Source: an uncultured Oscillospiraceae bacterium (GTDB taxonomy: Bacteria; Bacillota; Clostridia; UBA1381). Taken from it: 5,969 nucleotides of DNA. Within the stretch, counting starts at the first letter, position 1. Every line of letters starts with the position of its first letter. A program made the position numbers and the translations under genes. The stretch covers positions 1-5,969 of the forward strand of contig CAMNAT010000151.1 of NCBI GenBank assembly GCA_946531785.1, written 5' to 3'. The notes under the pieces are model-generated. The model made no database searches. It saw nothing but the letters and a program-made list of their open reading frames with translations, and had not been told where the DNA came from. Below are positions 1 to 5,969 of the stretch, one piece after another.

Positions 1-1970
1 TCGCGCGGCTCGCCGCTCTCTAAAACGACCGCCACGGATGTGCGCCGTTTTGTCATGACAAGATGCTGATGCAGTGCCGAGACCGCTAAAAGCGACGGTA
101 TCGCAAGATGGTTCTCGTCCACGCCTCTGTCTGATAAAATCAGGATATTCGCTCCGTCGCGCTGCGCCTTATCCGCATCGAGGAACAGCCGCTTTACCGC
201 TTTGTCAAGCCGGGTATTCTTATAGTACAGCATCGGTATCACAGCCGCCTTAAAGCCCTTATCATGCACGCTTTTCAGCTTAAGTATATCAGTCGAGGTA
301 AGTATCGGGTCATTTATCTTTATTACATTACAGTTTTCCGGCTTTTCCTCTAAGATATTGCCGTCCTCGCCGATATAGACCGTAGTAGATGTGACTATCT
401 CCTCCCTTATCGCGTCTATCGGCGGGTTCGTGACCTGTGCAAAGAGCTGCTTGAAGTAATTGAACAGCGGCTGCGGCTCCTTTGAAAGTGCCGCGATAGG
501 AGAGTCTGTGCCCATCGCTGCGATCTTTTCAGAGCCTGTCAGCGCCATAGGCAGGATCGAGGTCATTATATCCTCATATGAGTATCCGAAAGCCTTTTGC
601 AGACGCTTGCGCATCAGCGGATCATGCTCCGGCACCTTCATATTCGGTATTTTAAGCTCAGCGAGACGCAGAAGGCTCGTATCAAGCCATTCACCATACG
701 GCTGACGCGAAGCATAGGTTTCCTTCAGCTCTTCATCATCTATGACTCTGCCTTTTACCGTGTCTACCAGAAGCATACGACCCGGACGAAGCCTGTCCTT
801 TTTAACTATCCTCTCCGGCTCTATCTCCAATGCGCCGACCTCAGACGATAGTATAAGACGATCATCATCGGTTATATAATACCTTGACGGACGCAGACCG
901 TTGCGGTCGAGCACCGCGCCCATGATGTCGCCATCGGAAAAGAGTATGGATGCCGGACCGTCCCACGGCTCCATCATAGTTGCATAATACTGATAAAAAT
1001 CTCTCTTTTTCCGGCTCATCGCGTGGTTGTTATCCCATGGCTCGGGAATGGTTATCATCACCGCAAGAGGCAGCTCCATCCCGCTCATAACAAGAAACTC
1101 AAGCGTGTTATCGAGCATAGCCGAGTCCGAGCCCTCGGTATTGACAACGGGTATGACCTTATAGAGATCATCACCTAAATGCTCTGACTGCATCGTTTCC
1201 TCACGCGCCAGCATCTTATCGGCATTGCCCTTTATGGTATTTATCTCACCGTTATGCACAATGAGCCTGTTCGGGTGCGCGCGCTGCCAGCTCGGATTCG
1301 TATTTGTTGAAAAGCGCGAATGAACGAGAGCTATCGCGCTCTCGTAATCCTCAGATTGTAGATCAATAAAGAATCGGCGAAGATCGCCTACAAGGAACAT
1401 GCCCTTGTAGACGATCGTTCTGCTCGATAACGACACCACATATGTATCCTCATTACTCTGTTCAAACACCCGCCTTGCTATATACAGCTTGCGGTCAAAT
1501 TCAAGCCCTCGCTTAACATCATACGGACGGGCTATGAAGCATTGCATTATGCACGGCATACATTCGAGCGCTTTCTTGCCTATTACGGTGTTATCGGATG
1601 GCACGATGCGCCAGCCTAGGACTTTAAGCCCCTCCTTCTCAGCAATTATCTCAAACATCTTCTTTGCCTGAGACCGCATCAGCTCATTTTGCGGGAAGAA
1701 GAACATTCCCACGCCGTAATCCCGCTCCGAAAGAAGGGTTATGCCTATCTCTGCCGCAGCCTTTTTAAAAAACCTGTGTGAGATCTGCAAGAGTATCCCA
1801 ACTCCGTCTCCTGTTTTGCCCTCGGCATCCTTGCCCGCGCGATGCTCCAATGTCTCTACGATAGTCAGCGCATCGGACACAGTCTGATGTGATTTTCTTC
1901 CCTTTATATCGACCACCGCGCCTATGCCGCAGGCATCATGTTCAAACGCAGGTGAGTATAATGTTTTCAT
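1..1970 (-). CDS. gltB: Glutamate synthase (GOGAT) large subunit, 3' end beyond window
   Basis: This is the N-terminal 656 residues of the large (alpha) subunit of glutamate synthase, which transfers the amide nitrogen of glutamine to 2-oxoglutarate to give two glutamates in the cytoplasm. The frame is open from ATG 1970 to the window edge. Residues 1-13 resemble the short propeptide of this family; Cys14 in DACGIGAVV would become the N-terminal nucleophile of the class II glutaminase domain (about 14-430). Its hallmarks are EHRAGKDAEGKTGDGVGIL (42-60), HSRFSTNTNPSWQRAHPNR (217-235), HNGEINTIKGN (239-249) and DRNGLRPSRY (355-364). The central domain follows (about 450 onward; IDAIREEIV at 518-526, ESGEPR at 651-656). 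The FMN/Fe-S and glucan-type C-terminal domains of this roughly 1,500-residue family would lie beyond position 1. The start is fixed because an in-frame TGA lies at 1979-1977 with no other start codon between. It lies 18 bases after asnA. A gltD partner is expected but not visible. Confidence 0.95.
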   Translation of the reverse strand, partial: MKTLYSPAFEHDACGIGAVVDIKGRKSHQTVSDALTIVETLEHRAGKDAEGKTGDGVGILLQISHRFFKKAAAEIGITLLSERDYGVGMFFFPQNELMRSQAKKMFEIIAEKEGLKVLGWRIVPSDNTVIGKKALECMPCIMQCFIARPYDVKRGLEFDRKLYIARRVFEQSNEDTYVVSLSSRTIVYKGMFLVGDLRRFFIDLQSEDYESAIALVHSRFSTNTNPSWQRAHPNRLIVHNGEINTIKGNADKMLAREETMQSEHLGDDLYKVIPVVNTEGSDSAMLDNTLEFLVMSGMELPLAVMITIPEPWDNNHAMSRKKRDFYQYYATMMEPWDGPASILFSDGDIMGAVLDRNGLRPSRYYITDDDRLILSSEVGALEIEPERIVKKDRLRPGRMLLVDTVKGRVIDDEELKETYASRQPYGEWLDTSLLRLAELKIPNMKVPEHDPLMRKRLQKAFGYSYEDIMTSILPMALTGSEKIAAMGTDSPIAALSKEPQPLFNYFKQLFAQVTNPPIDAIREEIVTSTTVYIGEDGNILEEKPENCNVIKINDPILTSTDILKLKSVHDKGFKAAVIPMLYYKNTRLDKAVKRLFLDADKAQRDGANILILSDRGVDENHLAIPSLLAVSALHQHLVMTKRRTSVAVVLESGEPR

Positions 1971-1982
1971 AAGCGATCATCC
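1971..1982 (-). promoter_or_regulatory. Weak ribosome binding region of gltB with an out-of-frame ATG
   Basis: The short asnA–gltB gap has no clear AGGAGG. The best match to the 16S tail is TGGATGATC (1983-1975), which can pair through its TGATC end, leaving only 4 bases to the gltB ATG. The same stretch contains an out-of-frame ATG at 1980, exactly 10 bases before the true start. It opens a 12-codon frame that stops inside gltB. The weak site suggests gltB translation may depend on coupling to asnA; that is inference. Confidence 0.45.
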
Positions 1983-1988
1983 AATCTT

Positions 1989-2996
1989 TTATAATAATTC
2001 CATTCCGCCCTCTGTGCAGGCCTTTTTCATATCCTCAGGCCATACAGATGACTGCACCTCGCCGATATGTGCCTTGCCGAGCATGAGCATACACAGCCTT
2101 GACTGACCTATGCCGCCGCCTATAGTGTACGGAAGGGTACAGTCCAGAATACCCTTATGGAAGTCAAGCGTTAGCCGGTCTGTCGTGTGTGCTATCTCAC
2201 ACTGAGATACAAGCGACTTTTCGTCAACTCTGATACCCATGCTCGATATCTCAAAGCACTGATCGAGAAGCGGATAGTAAACCATGATATCACCGTTGAG
2301 CGACCAGTCATCATAATCCGGCGCTCTGCCATCATGTCGCTCGCCGTTTGAGAGCGCGCCGCCGATGTTCATTAAGAACACCGCCTTCTTTTCACGCAGT
2401 AGCTTGTTCTCGCGCTCATGCGGAACGTCATCGGGGTACATATCCAGAAGCTCCTGTGTTGTCACAAACGAAATTTCATCAGCAAACGGATCTGAAAGCC
2501 CGGGATATGTTTCTCTCAGCTCTGCCATTGTCGCCTTTAACGCGCCATAGATCTTTCTGACATAGCTTTTAAGCGTCTCGGTATTGCGATCCTTTTTCTC
2601 TATAACAGCCTCCCAGTCCCACTGGTCAACATACATTGAATGGAGGTTATCTACCTCCTCATCGCGGCGGATAGCGTTCATATCGGTATACAGGCCCTCA
2701 CCTGCAGGAAAACCGTATCTGCCGAGTGTCATCCTCTTCCATTTTGCAAGTGAATGGACGATCTCAAGCTCCTTACCGCCGCAGCACGGCGCGTCGAAGC
2801 TTACCGGACGCTCCACGCCGTTGAGGTTATCGTTTAGACCCGTCTCCGGCGCAACGAACAGCGGCGCAGATACTCTATCAAGGCATAACGCCTCAGACAG
2901 CCTCTTCTGGAATATAGTCCTTGCGAGCTTTATAGCTCGCTCTGTTTCTCTGCCCGAAATAACGGGGGTATAGTCTTTTGGTATTATAAGTGACAT
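1989..2996 (-). CDS. asnA: Aspartate–ammonia ligase (ammonia-dependent asparagine synthetase A)
   Basis: AsnA makes asparagine from aspartate, free ammonia and ATP (giving AMP and pyrophosphate) in the cytoplasm. It is a homodimer with a fold like class II aspartyl-tRNA synthetase. The 335 residues match the usual length (about 330) and look complete. Family motifs recognised from the E. coli enzyme occur in order: HSLAKWKR (81-88, including the active-site lysine at 85), AGEGLYTDMNAIRRDE (98-113), MYVDQWDWE (121-129), APDYDDWSLNGDI (225-237), SSMGIRVD (251-258) and the ATP-binding IGGGIGQSR (292-300), then HIGEVQSSVWP (310-320). The loop after DDWS is shorter than in E. coli. ATG 2996 is preceded by a good AGGAG with 7-base spacing. 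The gene starts 15 bases after amt-glnB, so the enzyme that needs free ammonia is co-transcribed with the ammonium channel. Identification is secure; the unusual part is the neighbourhood. Confidence 0.97.
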   Translation of the reverse strand: MSLIIPKDYTPVISGRETERAIKLARTIFQKRLSEALCLDRVSAPLFVAPETGLNDNLNGVERPVSFDAPCCGGKELEIVHSLAKWKRMTLGRYGFPAGEGLYTDMNAIRRDEEVDNLHSMYVDQWDWEAVIEKKDRNTETLKSYVRKIYGALKATMAELRETYPGLSDPFADEISFVTTQELLDMYPDDVPHERENKLLREKKAVFLMNIGGALSNGERHDGRAPDYDDWSLNGDIMVYYPLLDQCFEISSMGIRVDEKSLVSQCEIAHTTDRLTLDFHKGILDCTLPYTIGGGIGQSRLCMLMLGKAHIGEVQSSVWPEDMKKACTEGGMELL

Positions 2997-3003
2997 AATC
3001 GTT

Positions 3004-3010
3004 CTCCTTT
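3004..3010 (-). promoter_or_regulatory. Strong Shine-Dalgarno site of asnA
   Basis: AAAGGAG lies 7 bases before the asnA ATG at 2996, immediately after the amt-glnB stop codon (TAA, 3014-3012). It is the clearest ribosome binding site of the window and fixes the asnA start. Confidence 0.85.
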
Positions 3011-3011
3011 C

Positions 3012-4766
3012 TTACTCGACATCCTGCAAGGCATCATAGCCTTCCTCACCCGTTCTTACCTTTATAACATTCTCAACATCATAAACAAATATCTTTCCGT
3101 CACCGATGTGTCCGGTATAAAGTACTCTCTTTGCCGTTTCAATTACTGACCTTACAGGCACCTCGCATACAACGATATCCACCTGTACCTTTGGGAGCAG
3201 ATTCGGCTCAAGCTGTACACCGCGGTAATATTCCGGTCTGCCCTTCTGTATGCCACAGCCCAGAACATGCGAAACCGTCATACCGGTTATACCTATTTCC
3301 ATCAACGCATTTTTGAGCGGCTCGAACTTTGACTCCTTTAATACTATTTCTATCTTTGTAAACTTCGGCCCTGTTCCCTCGTCAAAGGACGGAAGCTTCT
3401 TAACAGGTATCGCCTCCGCCGCCGGAACATCACCTGTTACCACGACCGGCATAGCTTCTGCGCCCTCCGCATAATCCGCGTGCATCGCAAAGCCGGCGTA
3501 TGCAGTCGGAAGTCCGTGCTCGGTAGCGTCAAGACCGATTATCTCCTCCTCACGCGAAGCGCGAAGCCCTACTATAGCCTTTATCAGAAGGAAGGTAATT
3601 GTTATCGTAATTACCGTCCACAGTGCCACAGTCGCAAAGCCTGTGAGCTGTAGACCTAAAAGCTTGAACCCGCCGCCGTAGAACAGTCCCGTTAAGGTGT
3701 TGCCCGAAGCGTCTGCTATAGAATAACCGGGAGCAGATGAGGTTGCGAACAGTCCTACCGCTAATGTTCCCCATATACCGTTAAGACAATGCACCGCGAC
3801 TGCTCCGACAGGGTCGTCTATATGCAGCTTATAGTCTAAGAGCCATACGCCGAATACTACCAATACTCCCGCTATTGCGCCTATAACTATCGCGCCGAAC
3901 GCGTCAGTAACGTCACAGGGCGCGGTTATCGCCACAAGTCCGGCGAGTGAGGCGTTAAGACACATCGAAACATCGGGCTTGCCGTACTTTATCCATGTGA
4001 ATATCATACATACCACTGTTGCCACTGCCGGAGCGATAGTCGTTGTGAGGAATATCGAACCCATCTGCTCAATAGATGTTGCCGCCGCGCCGTTGAAGCC
4101 GTACCAGCCAAGCCAGAGTATGAACACGCCCAACGCGCCGAGTGCGAGGTTGTGACCGGGGAACGCGTTTACCTTTACCACCTTGCCGTTTTTGTCCTTC
4201 TTGAACTTGCCTATACGCGGGCCGAGTATCTTTGCGCCGATGAGCGCGGATATGCCGCCGACCATATGTATCGCGCACGATCCCGCAAAATCGTGGAAGC
4301 CGATCTGTGCCAGCCAGCCACCGCCCCAGATCCAGTGCGCCTCTATCGGATATACCAATGCCGAAAGTATCGCGGAATATATACAGTAGGAGAGGAATTT
4401 TGTCCGCTCTGCCATCGCTCCCGATACTATCGTTGCCGTTGTCGCGCAGAATACGAGGTTGAACACAAAGCTTGAAAAGTCAAAGCCCTCGTATGCCGTG
4501 AACAGATCGAATCCCGGCCTGCCGATAAACCCGAACAGATCCTCGCCCATCAGCAGTCCGAAGCCGATAATAATAAACACGACTGTGCCGATACAGAAGT
4601 CCATGAGGTTCTTCATTATGATGTTGCCGGTGTTCTTTGCCCTTGTGAAGCCCGCCTCGACCATTGCGAAGCCCGCCTGCATCCAGAACACGAGCGCCGC
4701 GCCGATAAGGAACCACACGCCGAACACTTCTGTTGATATTAGTTCTTTGATCATCTCTGTTGTCAT
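3012..4766 (-). CDS. Ammonium transporter fused to a C-terminal PII signalling domain
   Basis: This 584-residue protein joins an Amt/Rh-family ammonium channel to a PII (GlnB/GlnK) regulator. The Amt part (about 14-424) begins directly in membrane segment 1 without a cleavable signal peptide. It shows the pore residues known from E. coli AmtB: both gate phenylalanines (Phe102, Phe106), Trp147 in WIWGGG, Asp159 in the signature DFAGSCAIH, the twin histidines His167 and His326 (AVHCLNG), and Phe224 in WYGFNG. The conserved cytoplasmic tail GLRASREEEIIGLDATEHG (400-418) is present. A 43-residue Ala/Pro/Glu-rich linker (425-467) leads to a full PII domain (468-584). The frame is unbroken across the junction, so this is a real single ORF rather than two genes. 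An in-frame TGA at 4775-4773 forces the start to ATG 4766 or later. Amt and PII are both trimers, so the fusion would hold one PII subunit per channel subunit at the cytoplasmic face (inference). Probable role: self-regulated ammonium uptake feeding GlnN and AsnA. Separate amt and glnK genes are the usual arrangement. Confidence 0.95.
   Translation of the reverse strand: MTTEMIKELISTEVFGVWFLIGAALVFWMQAGFAMVEAGFTRAKNTGNIIMKNLMDFCIGTVVFIIIGFGLLMGEDLFGFIGRPGFDLFTAYEGFDFSSFVFNLVFCATTATIVSGAMAERTKFLSYCIYSAILSALVYPIEAHWIWGGGWLAQIGFHDFAGSCAIHMVGGISALIGAKILGPRIGKFKKDKNGKVVKVNAFPGHNLALGALGVFILWLGWYGFNGAAATSIEQMGSIFLTTTIAPAVATVVCMIFTWIKYGKPDVSMCLNASLAGLVAITAPCDVTDAFGAIVIGAIAGVLVVFGVWLLDYKLHIDDPVGAVAVHCLNGIWGTLAVGLFATSSAPGYSIADASGNTLTGLFYGGGFKLLGLQLTGFATVALWTVITITITFLLIKAIVGLRASREEEIIGLDATEHGLPTAYAGFAMHADYAEGAEAMPVVVTGDVPAAEAIPVKKLPSFDEGTGPKFTKIEIVLKESKFEPLKNALMEIGITGMTVSHVLGCGIQKGRPEYYRGVQLEPNLLPKVQVDIVVCEVPVRSVIETAKRVLYTGHIGDGKIFVYDVENVIKVRTGEEGYDALQDVE
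3015..3365 (-). other. PII (GlnB/GlnK-like) domain of the fusion protein
   Basis: Residues 468-584 of the fusion form a complete PII domain of 117 residues, close to the 112 of E. coli GlnB and aligning with a one-residue offset. Landmarks are EIGITGMTVSHVLGCGIQKG (B-strand and T-loop entry), EYYRG in the T-loop, LLPKVQVDIVV, and the C-terminal HIGDGKIFVYDVENVIKVRTGEE. E. coli residues Gln39, Arg47, Lys58, Lys90 and Arg103 correspond to Gln507, Arg515, Lys526, Lys558 and Arg571, so ATP/ADP and 2-oxoglutarate sensing is likely kept. Arg101 is replaced by Lys569. Tyr51, the uridylylation or adenylylation site, is Leu519, and the cyanobacterial phosphorylation site Ser49 is Val517. The domain therefore probably responds to effector binding alone. 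Alignment was done by eye. Confidence 0.93.
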
Positions 4767-4797
4767 TTTAAATCATCTTCTTTCCTTACTTTTATAT
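4767..4797 (-). promoter_or_regulatory. glnN–amt-glnB gap: A-rich ribosome binding region with a two-codon ORF
   Basis: This 31-base gap has no hairpin or terminator and no spaced -35/-10 pair, which supports read-through from glnN. The purine-rich AAGGAAAGAAG (4787-4777) is the ribosome binding region. Its AGGA core sits 16 bases before the amt-glnB ATG, which is long, although the trailing GAAG lies 10 bases away. The AGGA is 6 bases from an out-of-frame ATG at 4776 that reads ATG-ATT-TAA and stops one base before the true start. Confidence 0.5.
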
Positions 4798-5969
4798 TTA
4801 TCTAACTCCAAACAATAAGTCACCGTATGTCGGGAACGGCCAATACTTTTTAGCTACAAGAAGCTCTGCCTCATCACACGGCTCACGCAGCGCTGTCATT
4901 TTTCCGAGCAGCTCATCGCGTATCATATAGCCCTCGCTGATGATATCCGCCGCGGTCGAGACCTTATTTATAGCACTGTCAAGCGCATCGGCACTTTCGG
5001 ATATACTCTCCACAAGCCCTGAGAGCCTGCTTGCAGTTGCTGTTTCATATGCGCTATCTATGCCGAGTGCCTTTTTTAATGAGGCTGTTTTCACTATAAA
5101 TGCCTCATATTCAAGCACTGCCGGAAGTATCTCTCCCCTTGCGATCTGTGACATTGCGTTAGCCTCAATCACGACTGACTTGCAGTAGTTTTCAAGCGTT
5201 ATCTCGCAGCGTGATCTTATCTCAGCCTCTGAGAACACCTTATGCGAGGTCAGCATCCTGACATTTTCCTCGTCTAAAATATGCGGAATAGCGTCCGGCG
5301 TGGTGCGCAGGTTGCTGAGTCCGCGTACCGCTGTCGCTTCTTTTATCCACTCATCATCATAACCGTTGCCGTTAAAGATGATCCGCTTATGATCCTTTAT
5401 CGTTTTACGGATCATATCATGGAGCGCTGCTTCAAAATCCTCCGCCCTCTCCAGACGATCAGCATATACCTTCAGGCTTTCCGCAACAGCACTGTTGAGC
5501 ATGATATTAGCACATGCTATACTGTTTGATGAGCCGAGCATACGGAACTCGAATTTGTTTCCCGTAAACGCGAACGGCGATGTTCTGTTTCTGTCGGTCG
5601 TGTCACGGTTGAACTTAGGCAATACATCGACACCAAGCTTCATCTGTGTCTTTTCCGCATTCTTATACGGCGTGTCGTTCTCTATCGCCTCCAAGACCGC
5701 GTTCAATTCATCACCGAGGAACATGGATACGACCGCAGGCGGAGCCTCATTCGCGCCGAGCCTGTGATCGTTGCCGGCTGTGGCTACGGAGATACGCAAG
5801 AGATCCTGATAATCATCGACCGCCTTTATAACCGCGCACAGGAACAGCAGGAACTGCGCGTTCTCATACGGTGTTTCGCCGGGTGAGAGCAGATTCACGC
5901 CCGCATCCGTTGACATTGACCAGTTGTTGTGCTTGCCGCTGCCGTTCACGCCCGCGAAGGGCTTCTCAT
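4798..5969 (-). CDS. glnN: Type III glutamine synthetase, 5' end beyond window
   Basis: This is the C-terminal 389 residues of a type III glutamine synthetase (GlnN), which makes glutamine from glutamate, ammonia and ATP in the cytoplasm. The family is about 700 residues long, so roughly the first 300 lie beyond position 5969. The frame is open to the edge, where it reads EKPFAGVNGSGKHNNWS. This fits the glutamine-synthetase ATP-binding signature (KP..., NGSGxH, xxxS) in its type III form. A GTG at 5949 is the valine of this motif, not a start. A second type III hallmark follows: RNRTSPFAFTGNKFEFRML. The rest is helical and type III-specific, ending at FGVR before TAA 4800-4798. Type III enzymes form dodecamers and occur in Bacteroidetes, some cyanobacteria and Clostridia such as Ruminococcus (family knowledge). 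Being upstream of the Amt–PII fusion places the main ammonia-fixing enzyme beside its supply channel. Confidence 0.96.
   Translation of the reverse strand, partial: EKPFAGVNGSGKHNNWSMSTDAGVNLLSPGETPYENAQFLLFLCAVIKAVDDYQDLLRISVATAGNDHRLGANEAPPAVVSMFLGDELNAVLEAIENDTPYKNAEKTQMKLGVDVLPKFNRDTTDRNRTSPFAFTGNKFEFRMLGSSNSIACANIMLNSAVAESLKVYADRLERAEDFEAALHDMIRKTIKDHKRIIFNGNGYDDEWIKEATAVRGLSNLRTTPDAIPHILDEENVRMLTSHKVFSEAEIRSRCEITLENYCKSVVIEANAMSQIARGEILPAVLEYEAFIVKTASLKKALGIDSAYETATASRLSGLVESISESADALDSAINKVSTAADIISEGYMIRDELLGKMTALREPCDEAELLVAKKYWPFPTYGDLLFGVR

Noticed and set aside
460..851. Two overlapping plus-strand frames of about 80 codons opposite gltB
   Set aside because: Both are antisense to the conserved gltB frame, overlap each other in different frames and resemble no known protein.
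2584..2973. 129-codon open frame on the plus strand opposite asnA
   Set aside because: It lies wholly antisense to a well-conserved AsnA, its product has no recognisable motif and a composition expected from the reverse complement of a biased gene; treated as a shadow frame.
1969..3014. Terminator or attenuator hairpins in the gaps around asnA
   Set aside because: The gaps of 15 and 18 bases are occupied by ribosome binding sequence and contain no inverted repeat followed by a T run on the transcribed strand.
4767..4800. Possible promoter (TATAAA-like sequence) between glnN and amt-glnB
   Set aside because: The AT-rich run overlaps the glnN stop and has no matching -35 at proper spacing. 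The A-rich leader explains it better.
4459..4818. 119-codon open frame on the plus strand opposite the Amt N-terminus
   Set aside because: It is antisense to the first membrane segments of Amt, whose codon bias opens the opposite frame. No ribosome binding site or family motif supports it.
5949..5949. GTG as a possible start giving a 383-residue protein
   Set aside because: The GTG is the valine inside the KPFAGVNGSG ATP-binding motif. The frame continues upstream with EKPFAG to the window edge, so this is an internal codon of a truncated-by-window glnN.
1..5969. Mobile elements, CRISPR arrays, tRNA/rRNA genes or defence systems
   Set aside because: Nearly the whole window is coding sequence of four conserved metabolic genes. 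I saw no direct-repeat arrays, transposase motifs, inverted terminal repeats or structured RNA.

Overview
The window is a stretch of a nitrogen-assimilation operon. Four genes lie head to tail on the minus strand, in transcription order: glnN (type III glutamine synthetase, 5' end outside the window), a fused ammonium transporter–PII gene (amt-glnB), asnA (ammonia-dependent aspartate–ammonia ligase) and gltB (glutamate synthase large subunit, 3' end outside the window). The gaps are 31, 15 and 18 bases. No terminator-like hairpin or convincing promoter was seen in any of them, so one polycistronic transcript is the simplest reading. Nothing on the plus strand looks like a real gene, and no stretch longer than 31 bases is free of coding sequence.

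Region by region: 5969-4798 is the C-terminal part of GlnN, entering the window just before the glutamine-synthetase ATP-binding signature. 4766-3012 encodes a 584-residue protein with a complete Amt channel (residues about 14-424), a 43-residue linker and a complete PII signalling domain (residues 468-584). 2996-1989 is a full-length AsnA. 1970-1 is the first 656 residues of the glutamate synthase large subunit, covering the propeptide, the glutaminase domain and most of the central domain.

Together the genes describe a path for ammonium: uptake through Amt under control of a tethered PII domain, incorporation into glutamine (GlnN), transfer to 2-oxoglutarate (GltB, presumably with a GltD outside the window), and direct amidation of aspartate to asparagine (AsnA).

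Organism (inference): type III glutamine synthetase, ammonia-dependent AsnA, purine-rich Shine-Dalgarno sites and heavy use of ATA isoleucine codons at moderate G+C fit an anaerobic Clostridia/Oscillospiraceae bacterium of the Ruminococcus kind, probably from gut or rumen. This cannot be fixed from the window alone.

The most notable item is the Amt–PII fusion, whose PII domain keeps the channel-plugging arginine and most effector residues but lacks both classical T-loop modification sites.
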